From contig NZ_BBZI01000007.1 of assembly GCF_008974245.1 (NCBI RefSeq), positions 453,629-517,628 of the forward strand: a stretch of 64,000 nucleotides of DNA, given 5' to 3'. The notes under the pieces were generated by a model. That model ran no database searches and was not told the origin of the DNA. It worked only from the letters and a program-made list of their open reading frames with translations. Shown piece after piece: positions 7,765 to 16,265 of the stretch. This DNA comes from Streptomyces abyssomicinicus (GTDB lineage: Bacteria; Actinomycetota; Actinomycetes; Streptomycetales; Streptomycetaceae). Position numbers and translations under genes: made by a program. Position 1 is the first letter of the stretch. Each line of letters opens with the position of its first letter.

Positions 7765-9383
7765 CCGAGTACGTGCCTCACCTCGTGCTCCGGCGGCTCG
7801 CCGCGGAGGCACCGGAACATGTCCTCGTCGAGTTCCTCGACGACCGCGCGTACACGGCCGGTGAGCTGTACGAGCGGGCGAAGGCCGTGGCCTTCGGCCT
7901 GCAGCGCGCGGGCCATGCTCCCGGCGACCGGGTCGCCCTGGTGATCGGCAACCGGATCGACTTCCTCGCCTGGTGGCTCGGCACGGCCATCGCCGGCCTG
8001 GTGTCGGTGCCGCTCAACACGGCGATGCGCGGCAGCGTCCTGCATCACATGCTCCGTCTCTCCGGCCCGGTGCTCGTGGTCGCGGAGCGGGAGTTCCTGC
8101 CCGACATCGCCGTCGTCGCGGCGGACCTGGAGCACGCGCCCCAGGTGCTGGAGGTATCCCAGGCCCCGGCCGGAAGCACGGCCGGTGCTGTGACGACCGG
8201 TGCTGTGACGGCCGGCGCTGTGACGACCGGTGCCTTGACGACCGGTGCGTTTCTGGCCGGCGCCGGGGAGCCGGCGCCGCAGGAGGCCCTCCCGTCGACG
8301 TTCGCGAGCATCATGTTCACCTCCGGGACCACCGGGCCCTCGAAGGGAGTGATGTGGTCCCACCGCATGGCCATGGGCAAGGCGGAGAGCGCGATGGCCG
8401 TCATGGGCCACACCTCCTCCGACGTCCTCTTCACCTGTCTGCCGCTCTTCCACGCCAACGGCCTGTGCACCTCCTTCCTGCCCGCCCTGATCGTCCGGGC
8501 GAGGCTCGTGGTCGCACCGCGCTTCAGCGCCTCCGGGTTCTGGCCCGCGATCAGGAAGTCCGGCGCCACCGTGACGAACATGCTGGGCTCGATGGGAGCG
8601 CTGCTGTGGAAACGCGAACCCGGTGACGAGGAGCGCGACCACCGGCTGCGCAAGGCGCTCGTGATCCCGCCACCGGTCGGCCACATCGAGGAGTTCGAGG
8701 GGAGGTTCGGGTTCGAGAGCACCCAGCTCTACGGCTCGACGGACGTCGGCGTGCCGCTCGGGATCCCCGACGGCCAGCGACGGCCCGAGGCGTGCGGACG
8801 CCCCCTGCCGGGCTGGGAGTGCCGGCTCGTCGACGCATGGGACGCACCGGTGGAGGACGGCCGGCCCGGTGAACTCGTCGTACGGCCGCGGCAGCCGTTC
8901 GCCACCCAGCTCGGGTACTACGGCATGCCGGAGGCGACCGTCGAGGCGTGGCGCAACCTGTGGTTCCACACCGGCGACCTCATGCGGCGCGACGAGGACG
9001 GATGGTTCTACTTCCTGGACCGGGCGAAGGACTCGATGCGCCGCTCGGGGGAGAACATCTCCTCCTACGAGGTGGAGCAGGTGGTGGTGTCGCACCCGTC
9101 GGTGCGTGACGCGGCGGCGTACGGCATCCCCTCCGAGCTCGGCGAGGACGAGGTCATGGTCTCCGTCGTCCTGCGCGAGGACGCGCCCGCCGTGGCGCCG
9201 GAGGACGTGCTGGCCTGGTGCCGGGGGCGGTTGCCGTACTTCGCGGTGCCGCGCTACCTCCAGTTCCTCGACGAGTTGCCGCGCACCCAGACCGCCAAGG
9301 TCCGCAAGAGCGACCTGCGTGCCGCCGGCCTCACCGCCGCGACGTACGACGCGGGACCGACCAGCCGGTCCCGCGTCGGCTGA
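7761..9383 (+). CDS. AMP-forming acyl-CoA synthetase (ligase), copy 1
   Basis: This 540-residue adenylate-forming enzyme would activate a carboxylic acid to its CoA ester. Core motifs are the P-loop FTSGTTGPSKG, the hinge region FYFLDRAKDSMRRSGENIS and the C-terminal catalytic lysine in PRTQTAKVRKSDL. The ATG at 7761 overlaps the DUF35 stop. Residues 140-164 form a low-complexity insert made of five GAVTT-like pentapeptides encoded by a 15-bp tandem repeat. The gene ends 3 bp from the convergent thiolase-like gene at 9387. Confidence 0.9.
   Translation: MTEYVPHLVLRRLAAEAPEHVLVEFLDDRAYTAGELYERAKAVAFGLQRAGHAPGDRVALVIGNRIDFLAWWLGTAIAGLVSVPLNTAMRGSVLHHMLRLSGPVLVVAEREFLPDIAVVAADLEHAPQVLEVSQAPAGSTAGAVTTGAVTAGAVTTGALTTGAFLAGAGEPAPQEALPSTFASIMFTSGTTGPSKGVMWSHRMAMGKAESAMAVMGHTSSDVLFTCLPLFHANGLCTSFLPALIVRARLVVAPRFSASGFWPAIRKSGATVTNMLGSMGALLWKREPGDEERDHRLRKALVIPPPVGHIEEFEGRFGFESTQLYGSTDVGVPLGIPDGQRRPEACGRPLPGWECRLVDAWDAPVEDGRPGELVVRPRQPFATQLGYYGMPEATVEAWRNLWFHTGDLMRRDEDGWFYFLDRAKDSMRRSGENISSYEVEQVVVSHPSVRDAAAYGIPSELGEDEVMVSVVLREDAPAVAPEDVLAWCRGRLPYFAVPRYLQFLDELPRTQTAKVRKSDLRAAGLTAATYDAGPTSRSRVG
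8178..8252 (+). repeat. Five in-frame 15-bp tandem repeats inside the acyl-CoA ligase gene
   Basis: Five consecutive 15-bp units of consensus ACGACCGGTGCTGTG run from 8178 to 8252, with one to four differences per unit. They encode TAGAV, TTGAV, TAGAV, TTGAL and TTGAF. The repeat keeps the frame and lies in the N-terminal domain before the AMP-binding P-loop, probably in a surface loop. Copy-number variation would change the protein by 5-residue steps. Confidence 0.9.
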
Positions 9384-9386
9384 CTC

Positions 9387-10538
9387 TCACCTGTCGCTGG
9401 TCAGCACCAGGGCGGAACCGTCGATCAGCGCGCCCGACGTCACCACCCCGACGTCGTGGCGCGCCGACTGGCGCTCACCACCGCGGCCCTGGATCTGGAG
9501 GACCGCCTCGGCGACGGTGTTCATACCGTGGACGTACCCCTCGCTGAGCAGACCGCCGTTGGTGTTGACCGGCAGGGAGCCGCCGGGGCCCGTGGCCCCC
9601 GAGCGCACGAAGTCCCCGGACTCGCCGCGCCCGCACAGGCCGAGCCCCTCCAGGCCCATCAGGACCGTGCTGGTGAAGCAGTCGTAGATCTGGGCGAAGT
9701 CGACGTCGCCCGCGCCGATGCCGGCCGACGCGTACAGGTCCTCGCGCAGCAGGGCCGTGAAGTTGCGGGTGTGGTCCTCGACCATGGTGTGGTTCCCGAT
9801 GTCGAGGCCAGGGCGCGCGCCGGCCCGGTAGGCGTGCGCGGCGACGACCGCCGGAGGCCTGCGGAGGTCACGGGCCCGGTCGAGGCTGGTGAGGAGCACC
9901 GCGCAGGCGCCGTCGACCTCGGTCGTGCAGTCGGGCAGCCGGAACGGATCGACGACCCGCCGTGAGGCGAAGTAGTCGTCGTAGCTCAACGGCGCGCGCA
10001 GGACGGCGCGGTCGTTCAGCTCGGCGTACGCCCGCTGGGCCACCGCGACGGCGGCGAGGTCCTGCTCGCCCTGGCCGGTCTCGTGCAGGAACCGGCGTGC
10101 CCACATCGCGATGTACATCATGTAGGCGTTGTAGCCGATCGGGTAGCGGTACGGCGCGGACTTCCCGGCGAAGCGGGAGGCGCCGACCCGTATCCCGGAG
10201 CGCCCGTTGAGCGCCCGGAAGACGAGGACGTGGTCGGCGGCGCCGGTCGCGATCGCCATCGTGGCGTTCCCGACCAGGTGGCAGGGCGACTGGCCGGCTC
10301 CGTTGGCGTCCATGACGTAGCGCAGTCCGGGGAGGCCGAGCGCCGTCGCGAGCGACCCGCACGGCTCGGAGTCGTTGCTCACCATGAAGCTGGCGATGCC
10401 GTCGACCGCCGACGGAGGAAGCCCCGCGTCGGCGCAGGCGTTCAGGGCGGCCTCGGCGGCCAGTTCGAGGACGGAACGTCCGGAGTCGCGGCTCAGACCG
10501 GTGTAACCGACCCCTGCGACGGCGACCTTGCGTGACAT
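9387..10538 (-). CDS. Thiolase-like lipid-transfer protein (SCP2-thiolase/Ltp2-like), copy 2
   Basis: This 383-residue protein starts at the ATG ending at 10538, which has GAGGAG upstream; the frame stays open further but the family N-terminus VAVAGVGYTG begins here. It is closely similar to copy 1 (6172): both have FRLPDCTTEVDGA, YDCFTS/TG and NTNGGLLSEGYVHGMN. The thiolase nucleophile Cys is absent (DANGAGQSPCHL). It is the only cluster gene on the - strand and is transcribed divergently from the ligase at 10673, so the 134-bp gap should hold two promoters. It could share a DUF35 partner with copy 1. Confidence 0.82.
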   Translation of the reverse strand: MSRKVAVAGVGYTGLSRDSGRSVLELAAEAALNACADAGLPPSAVDGIASFMVSNDSEPCGSLATALGLPGLRYVMDANGAGQSPCHLVGNATMAIATGAADHVLVFRALNGRSGIRVGASRFAGKSAPYRYPIGYNAYMMYIAMWARRFLHETGQGEQDLAAVAVAQRAYAELNDRAVLRAPLSYDDYFASRRVVDPFRLPDCTTEVDGACAVLLTSLDRARDLRRPPAVVAAHAYRAGARPGLDIGNHTMVEDHTRNFTALLREDLYASAGIGAGDVDFAQIYDCFTSTVLMGLEGLGLCGRGESGDFVRSGATGPGGSLPVNTNGGLLSEGYVHGMNTVAEAVLQIQGRGGERQSARHDVGVVTSGALIDGSALVLTSDR

Positions 10539-10640
10539 GCGATGACTCCTCACGAGCGGGCTGAAAAGCCGTCCGGACCACCGGGCGAAGACCGCCCTCA
10601 CGAGTCCTTGACGGCTCAAACTCCTGCGCCATAAGTTAGC

Positions 10641-10658
10641 TAAATGAGCGCTCAGTAA
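10641..10658. promoter_or_regulatory. Probable operator (TGAGCGCTCA palindrome) in a divergent promoter
   Basis: A perfect 10-bp palindrome, TGAGCGCTCA, occupies 10645-10654 and extends as an imperfect 18-bp inverted repeat (TAAATGAGCGCTCAGTAA). It lies between the divergent genes 9387-10538 and 10673-12208, just ahead of the ribosome-binding site AGGAGG of the latter. Palindromes of this form are typical of TetR-family repressors that respond to acyl-CoA or lipid ligands. No TetR gene is in the window, so the regulator must be elsewhere. Confidence 0.5.
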
Positions 10659-10672
10659 CCAGGAGGCAGACC

Positions 10673-12208
10673 ATGTCCGTCGAATCTCTGACCGCACCGC
10701 CGACCGGCCGGCGCACCGCACCGCGGCTGACCCTGGCCGATGTCATGCGCAACCAGGCGAAGACGAATCCGCACCGCCCGGCGCTCACCGCCCAGGGGCG
10801 GGAGTACAGCTACGCCGAACTGCACGCGATCACGAACCGGCTGGCCAGCGGACTGGCCGAAGCGGGCGTACGCCGCGGCGACACCGTCGCGGTCCTCGGC
10901 AGCAACTCCGTCGAGCACGTCCTGCTGCAGCACGCCGTGGCCAAACTCGGCGCGGCGCTCGCGGTGCTGAACTGGCGTCAGAGCGAGGACGAGGTCGCCT
11001 ACGCGGTGGAGCTGTGCCGGCCGCGACTGGTCTTCGCCCAGCCGGCCTACCGCCACCTGGTCACCGCCACGCAGCGGCCGGTCGAGCCCGTCTCCCCCCG
11101 GGGCGAGAGCGACTTCTACGAGCGGTTCGTCGACCCGTTCGCCGCGGACGAGCCGACGGCCGACGTCGACGCCGAGGACCTCGTCACGATCATCTGCACG
11201 AGCGGAACGACCGGACGGCCGAAGGCCGCGGCGATATCGCACCGGGCGATGATCGCCCGGGCCGCCTTCGCGGCCTCGGACATGCGTCTGGGCGCCGACG
11301 ACGCCCACCTCGCCTGGGCGCCGATGTTCCATCTCGTGTCGGCCGACTACATCTTCGTCTGCGCCGTCCTGGGCAGCCGGTACATCGTGGTCGACGGCTT
11401 CGACGTCGAGGCGATCAACGAGTACCTGCACCAGGTCCGGCTCGGCTGGTTCGTGATGATGCCGGGGGCCATCGGCACCCTCATCGAACGGCTCCGCCAG
11501 GACGACCGGCCGGTGAAGCCGATCCGCCTGGTGGGCGCCATGGCGGACCTCGTCCCGCCGGAGCAGGTCCGCGAGCTGACCAGCCTGCTGGGCACCTCGT
11601 ACTACAACTCCTACGGCATGACCGAGGCCGGCCCGCTCACCTACGGCAGCATCGCGCCGGGCACCTATCCGGACCACCTGGGCAAGCGGTTCACCGCGCT
11701 GGCGAACCACCGGCTGGTCCGCGCGGACGGCACCGACGCCGAACTCGGCGAGCCCGGCGAGATGCTGGTCAGCGGTCCGACGCTCTTCACCTGCTACCTC
11801 CACGACGAGGAGGCGACCAACGCGTCGCTGGTGGACGGCTGGTACCGCACGGGCGACCTGCTGCGCGCCGACGAGGACGGGTTCCTCCACTTCGTCGGCC
11901 GCACCAAGTACCTGATCAAGAGCGGTGGCGAGAACGTCTACCCCGCCGAGATCGAGCGGGTGCTGATGGCCTGCCCGGGCGTCGTGGAGGTCGTCGTCGT
12001 CCGCAGGCCCGATCCGCGGTGGGGCGAGATCCCCGTCGCGTTCGTCGCGACCGACCGGCCGGTGGAGACCGGCGACCTCGAGGCGGCGTGCCGCCGCGAA
12101 CTCGCCGGCTACAAGGTGCCGAAGGTCTTCCGGTACATCGAGCTCGACCAGATCCCGAGGAACGTCACCGGGAAGGTCGTCCGCGAACGTCTCGAGGCGT
12201 GGGTCTGA
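10673..12208 (+). CDS. AMP-forming acyl-CoA synthetase (ligase), copy 2
   Basis: This 511-residue adenylate-forming enzyme has the P-loop CTSGTTGRPKA, the aromatic segment YYNSYGMTEAG, the motif GDLLRADEDGFLHFVGR and the catalytic lysine in PRNVTGKVVRERL. The ATG has AGGAGG 7 bp upstream. It differs clearly from the first ligase at 7761, so the two may activate different intermediates, such as the parent acid and a ring- or chain-shortened product. It is the first gene of the + strand run 10673-15808, behind the probable operator. Confidence 0.9.
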   Translation: MSVESLTAPPTGRRTAPRLTLADVMRNQAKTNPHRPALTAQGREYSYAELHAITNRLASGLAEAGVRRGDTVAVLGSNSVEHVLLQHAVAKLGAALAVLNWRQSEDEVAYAVELCRPRLVFAQPAYRHLVTATQRPVEPVSPRGESDFYERFVDPFAADEPTADVDAEDLVTIICTSGTTGRPKAAAISHRAMIARAAFAASDMRLGADDAHLAWAPMFHLVSADYIFVCAVLGSRYIVVDGFDVEAINEYLHQVRLGWFVMMPGAIGTLIERLRQDDRPVKPIRLVGAMADLVPPEQVRELTSLLGTSYYNSYGMTEAGPLTYGSIAPGTYPDHLGKRFTALANHRLVRADGTDAELGEPGEMLVSGPTLFTCYLHDEEATNASLVDGWYRTGDLLRADEDGFLHFVGRTKYLIKSGGENVYPAEIERVLMACPGVVEVVVVRRPDPRWGEIPVAFVATDRPVETGDLEAACRRELAGYKVPKVFRYIELDQIPRNVTGKVVRERLEAWV

Positions 12209-12237
12209 GCCCCGCCGTCCCTTCCGAAGGAGTGTTG

Positions 12238-13392
12238 ATGAGTTCCACCAGCGACATCTGCATCACCGGCATCGGCGCCACGCCACCGGCCCGGCGGTCG
12301 ACACACAGCATCAGGCGCCTGGTGGTCGACGCGGCCCTCGCCGCGATCGAGGACGCGGGGCTGAGGCCCGAGGACATCGACGGCATGGTGTCGGACTCGG
12401 TCATCATGTCGGCCTCGGTGCCCCGTGACTGGCTGTCGGCACAGCTCGGCATCACGCGCACCTTCGACGCCTCGCTGTCCTACGGCGGCGCCGGCTCGGT
12501 CGGTGCGCCGCTGCTCGCCCGGACCGGCCTGCGGCAGGGGCTGTGCCGCAACGTGCTCGTCTACTTCGGCGTCGACTGGGGATCGCGGCCGAGCGGCCCG
12601 TACGGGTTCCACGACATGTACCCGGCCAAGCGCGCCTACGAGAAGCCGATCGGCTTCGACGCCCAGCCGGAGTACTTCGGCCTGCTGGCCGCCCGCTACG
12701 CCGAGGAGTACGGCCTGGCCGACGAGGAACTCGGCGCCTTCGCCGTCGCGCAGCGCGAGTACGCCGTCCGTGCCGGCATCGGACAGAAGACGACGCCGCT
12801 CACCATGGAGCAGTACCTCGCCACGCCGATGATCTCGGACCCGCTGCGGTTCGAGGACTGCTGCCTGATCAGCGACGGTGCGGTCGCCTACGTCCTCACC
12901 GTCGAGGAACGCGCCGCCGACGGTCCGCACCGGCCGGTATACGTCCGTGGCGTCGGTTTCGGGTCCGAGGCGACCTCGGGCGACGACATCTTCAGCCAGC
13001 GGGCGGACTACCTGAGCTTCCCCGGAACGGCGCAGGCAGTCGCGGCGGTGGAGTGTGACGCCTCGCTCCCGTTGAGCGAGGCCGACTTCGCCGAGGTCTA
13101 CGACTGCTTCACGATCTCGTGCCTGCTGCAGCTCGAGGACCTCGGACTCTGCGACAGGGGGACGGCGGGCAAGTTCGCCCTCGCCGGCGAGACCCGGCTC
13201 GACGGCCGCCTCCCCGTCAACACCCACGGCGGCCTGCTGGCCCACAGCTACCTGCTGGGCGCCGAGCACGTCATCGAAGCGGTCCGGCAGCTGCGCGGCG
13301 ACGCCGGACCGAACCAGGTCGAGAACGCCCGTGTCGGTCTGGTGACCGGCCTGTCCGTGCCCGACTACGCGCTGCTGATGCTGAGCAACTAG
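12238..13392 (+). CDS. Thiolase-like lipid-transfer protein (SCP2-thiolase/Ltp2-like), copy 3
   Basis: This 384-residue protein starts at ATG 12238 behind GAAGGAG. It has the SCP2-thiolase C-terminal motifs AEVYDCFTISCLLQL and NTHGGLLAHSYLLGAEH, so the Tyr after NTHGGLL is retained but EGYVHGMN is changed to HSYLLGAEH. The N-terminal nucleophile region (DASLSYGGAGSVG) has no Cys. It is more distant from copies 1 and 2 than they are from each other. The DUF35 gene starts 8 bp downstream, so this is the second thiolase-like/DUF35 pair of the cluster. Confidence 0.82.
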   Translation: MSSTSDICITGIGATPPARRSTHSIRRLVVDAALAAIEDAGLRPEDIDGMVSDSVIMSASVPRDWLSAQLGITRTFDASLSYGGAGSVGAPLLARTGLRQGLCRNVLVYFGVDWGSRPSGPYGFHDMYPAKRAYEKPIGFDAQPEYFGLLAARYAEEYGLADEELGAFAVAQREYAVRAGIGQKTTPLTMEQYLATPMISDPLRFEDCCLISDGAVAYVLTVEERAADGPHRPVYVRGVGFGSEATSGDDIFSQRADYLSFPGTAQAVAAVECDASLPLSEADFAEVYDCFTISCLLQLEDLGLCDRGTAGKFALAGETRLDGRLPVNTHGGLLAHSYLLGAEHVIEAVRQLRGDAGPNQVENARVGLVTGLSVPDYALLMLSN

Positions 13393-13400
13393 GAGATGTC

Positions 13401-13856
13401 ATGAGCCTGCAAGAAACGGCCGAGGCCCCGGTCGACTCGTTCGGTCAGTTCTTCCGTGAGGGGGGCGAGGGCACCGTCGCCCTGCCCCACTGCCAGGACT
13501 GCGACCGGCACCACTGGTACCCGATGGAGCGCTGCCCGCACTGCTTCTCCCAGCGCCTCGCGTGGGGGTCCGTCTCCGGGCGGGCCACCGTCTACAGCGT
13601 CACCACCGTCCGCTACGCGTTCACCGCGGCGAACCGCGGCCGGACGCCGTACGGCATCGCCCTCGTCACCTTCGACGACGTGCCGGACGTGCGCATGGTG
13701 TGCCGCACCGGCGCCTGCGAGGAGGGCAGCGACGTCGCCGTCGGGGACGCCGTGATGGTGAGCGTCACCGCGGACGCGACGGACCAGGACACCGGCATGG
13801 TGACGTGCGCGCCGCTCCCCAGGAACGCGGGGAGCGGCGCACATGGCGAACGTTGA
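13401..13856 (+). CDS. DUF35 Zn-ribbon/OB-fold protein (copy 3)
   Basis: This 151-residue protein has a zinc ribbon (CQDCDRHHWYPMERCPHC) and an OB fold (GRATVYSVTTVRYAF, YGIALVTFDDVPDVRMVCR). It immediately follows its likely partner, the thiolase-like protein at 12238, and ends 14 bp inside the next SDR gene, so the three genes are translationally coupled. The start ATG at 13401 has AGGAGA upstream. Confidence 0.86.
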   Translation: MSLQETAEAPVDSFGQFFREGGEGTVALPHCQDCDRHHWYPMERCPHCFSQRLAWGSVSGRATVYSVTTVRYAFTAANRGRTPYGIALVTFDDVPDVRMVCRTGACEEGSDVAVGDAVMVSVTADATDQDTGMVTCAPLPRNAGSGAHGER

Positions 13857-14580
13857 GTTCGACTTCGGCGGACGCACCGTCGTCGTCACCGGAGCCGCCC
13901 GCGGGGTGGGGCTGGCGATCGCCGGACGCTTCGCCGCCGCGGGCGCCCAGGTGGTGATGGCGGACCTCGACGAGGCCGCCGTCCGTGAGGCGGCCGGGAC
14001 GATCGGCGCCTTCGGCATCGCCGCCGACGTGTCGGACACCGCGGACGCCGAGGCCATAGTCGAGGCGGCGCTGCGAAGGACCGGCCGGGTGGACGTCGTG
14101 GTCAACAACGCAGGCATCCTGCGCGACGGCGTCGTCTGGAAGCTGTCGGACGACGACTGGGACCAGGTCCTGGCCGTCCACACGGGCGGCACCTTCAAGC
14201 TCACCCGGGCGGTCGTCCCGCACATGCGGGCACGGGGGACGGGCCGGATCATCAACGTCACCTCCTACAGCGGGCTGCGCGGCAACATCGGCCAGTCCAA
14301 CTACGGCGCCGCCAAGGCGGCGATCATCGGCTTCACCAAGGCGACGGCCAAGGAACTCGCCGGCTTCGGCATCACCGTCAACGCGATCTCACCGAACGCC
14401 GAGACCCGGATGATCGCCGGCGTCCCGCCGGAGAAGCGCGAGCAACTCCTTGCGCAGATACCGCTCAAGCGGTTCGCCGACCCGGCCGAGATGGCCTCCG
14501 CGGTGGCGTTCCTGGCGTCGGACGAGGCGAGCTACATCACCGGTGTGGTCCTCCCCGTCGACGGCGGCATCGCGATCTGA
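13843..14580 (+). CDS. SDR-family dehydrogenase, FabG-like
   Basis: This 245-residue NAD(P)-dependent dehydrogenase has all classical motifs: TGAARGVG, NNAGILRDG, a catalytic Ser (NVTSYSG) and YGAAK. It ends with the FabG-like segment YITGVVLPVDGG. Such enzymes often act as the 3-hydroxyacyl-CoA dehydrogenase of multi-domain beta-oxidation, as in 17-beta-HSD4-type proteins. With the thiolase 31 bp downstream it could complete one beta-oxidation turn. The start overlaps the DUF35 gene by 14 bp. Confidence 0.88.
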   Translation: MANVEFDFGGRTVVVTGAARGVGLAIAGRFAAAGAQVVMADLDEAAVREAAGTIGAFGIAADVSDTADAEAIVEAALRRTGRVDVVVNNAGILRDGVVWKLSDDDWDQVLAVHTGGTFKLTRAVVPHMRARGTGRIINVTSYSGLRGNIGQSNYGAAKAAIIGFTKATAKELAGFGITVNAISPNAETRMIAGVPPEKREQLLAQIPLKRFADPAEMASAVAFLASDEASYITGVVLPVDGGIAI

Positions 14581-14611
14581 CACCCCACTTCCACGACGAC
14601 GGAGAACAGCC

Positions 14612-15808
14612 ATGCGAGAAGCAGTGATCGTCTCGACCGCCCGCACACCCATCGGCAAGGCGTACCGCGGCTCCTTCAACAACACCCAGCCCCAGGCACT
14701 CGCGGCGCACGCCCTGAGCGCCGCGATCGAACGGGCCGGTCTCCAGGGCGAGGAGGTGGAGGACGTCCTGCTCGGCTGCGCGATGCAGGAGGGCGCCAGC
14801 GGATACAACGTGGCGCGCCAGGCGATCCTGCGGGCCGGGATCGACGTCTCGGTGCCCGGCATGACCATCGACCGGCAGTGCGCCTCGGGGCTGATGGCCG
14901 TCGCGACCGCCGCCAAGCAGGTGATCAGCGACGGCATGCGGATAGCGGTCGGCGGCGGGGTGGAGTCCATCTCCCTGGTGCAGGACGACCGGTACCGCAA
15001 CAGCCACCGCGCCGACGACCCGTGGCTGGTCGAGCACGGGCACGACATCTACGTCTCGATGCTGGAGACCGCGGAGACGGTGGCGCAGCGCTACGGCGTC
15101 TCACGGGACGCGCAGGACGCCTACGCCCTGGAGTCCCAGCGGCGGACGGCGCGGGCCCAGCGACAGGGCCTGTTCGCCGACGAGATCGCCCCGTTCAGCG
15201 GCGAGCGCCTCGATCTCAGGGCGGACCCGGACGGCCACGACCCGATCCCCTTCACCCTGGAACTCGACGAGGGCAACCGGCCCGCCACCGAACTCGGCGA
15301 CCTCGACGCGCTGCGCCCGGTGCTGCCCGACCGCGGGGACCACCGCGCGACCATCACCGCCGGGAACGCGTCGCAGCTCTCCGACGGCGCGGCCGCCGTC
15401 GTCGTGATGGAGGCCCGTGAGGCCGAGCGCCGCGGTCTCGAGCCGCTCGGCACCTACCGCGGCATGGCCGTCGCCGGGTGCGAGCCCGCCGAGATGGGCA
15501 TCGGCCCGGTCTTCGCCGTCCCGAAGCTGCTCAAGCAGCACGGCCTCACCGTCGACGACATCGGTCTGTGGGAACTCAACGAGGCCTTCGCCTCGCAGGC
15601 GCTGTACTGCCGTGACCAGCTCGGCATCGACCCCGATCGCCACAACGTCAACGGCGGGGCCATCGCCATCGGCCACCCGTACGGCATGAGCGGCGCCCGC
15701 ATGGTCGGGCACGCCCTGCTCGAGGGACGCCGGCGGGGCGTCCGGTACGCCGTGGTCACGATGTGCGTCGGCGGAGGCATGGGCGCGGCGGGCCTGTTCG
15801 AGTTGTGA
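14612..15808 (+). CDS. Acetyl-CoA C-acyltransferase (thiolase)
   Basis: This 398-residue enzyme is a canonical degradative thiolase. The nucleophile Cys90 is in DRQCASGLMAV, the His355 motif is AIGHPYGMSGARM and the second catalytic Cys385 is in MCVGGGMGAAG. NEAFASQA is also present. It would cleave a 3-ketoacyl-CoA with CoA to release acetyl- or propionyl-CoA. It is the only thiolase of the cluster with a full Cys/His/Cys triad, in contrast to the three SCP2-type proteins. It is the last gene of the catabolic run. Confidence 0.92.
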   Translation: MREAVIVSTARTPIGKAYRGSFNNTQPQALAAHALSAAIERAGLQGEEVEDVLLGCAMQEGASGYNVARQAILRAGIDVSVPGMTIDRQCASGLMAVATAAKQVISDGMRIAVGGGVESISLVQDDRYRNSHRADDPWLVEHGHDIYVSMLETAETVAQRYGVSRDAQDAYALESQRRTARAQRQGLFADEIAPFSGERLDLRADPDGHDPIPFTLELDEGNRPATELGDLDALRPVLPDRGDHRATITAGNASQLSDGAAAVVVMEAREAERRGLEPLGTYRGMAVAGCEPAEMGIGPVFAVPKLLKQHGLTVDDIGLWELNEAFASQALYCRDQLGIDPDRHNVNGGAIAIGHPYGMSGARMVGHALLEGRRRGVRYAVVTMCVGGGMGAAGLFEL

Positions 15809-16154
15809 GCGCTCCGGCCGGCCGCCCCGTCGATCCGAGCGGGCGGCGGGGCGGCGTGCCGGACACGCACAGCACCGCGAGCACGGCGGCGAGCCCGGTC
15901 CGCGCGAAGGCCGTGATCTTCAGCAGCCTCGTCCGGGACATGTGGTCCGCGAGGTGTCCCACCGGCAGGGACACCAGCGCCCACGGTGCCGTCACCGCGA
16001 CGAAGACCGCGGCCACGCCGAGGCTCCCGGTGGACTGCTGGGCGAGGATCGGCAGCACCAGGGCGAAGGCTCCGTCCTCCAGGCTCGATGCCGTTCCGAC
16101 CCTGCGCAGAAGCCCGATCGGCGACTTCGGCTCGGAGGTGAAACTCAGCATCAT
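15756..16154 (-). pseudogene. Truncated MFS transporter (N-terminal remnant)
   Basis: The frame from ATG 16154 encodes an MFS N-terminus: a short cytosolic start, a first membrane segment (AFALVLPILAQQSTG), a second (VAVTAPWALVSLPVGHLADHM) and the MFS loop motif SRTRLLKITAFARTG, then a third segment. Homology-like sequence stops after about 100 residues near 15850. The frame then runs out through non-MFS sequence into the 3' end of the thiolase gene. A normal MFS protein has about 400 residues. The truncation point coincides with the edge of the catabolic cluster, suggesting a deletion or insertion junction. Confidence 0.65.
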
Positions 16155-16265
16155 CCCCCTTGACCCCCTCAAGGACCGATCGACGGCTCGGCAGCCGGCG
16201 GGCGCTCCGCCCTCCCGGACCCGGAAGGAATTCTCCGCACCGGTGGCCGACGTCCGTCGGCGGTG

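Noticed and set aside
4762..7812. A 1000-codon antisense frame across the SDR, DUF35 and thiolase-like genes
   Set aside because: It covers four well-supported + strand genes and their junctions; composition is non-protein-like.
1..15808. Secondary-metabolite biosynthetic cluster
   Set aside because: There are no polyketide synthase, NRPS or terpene synthase core genes; the enzymes are those of CoA-linked catabolism.
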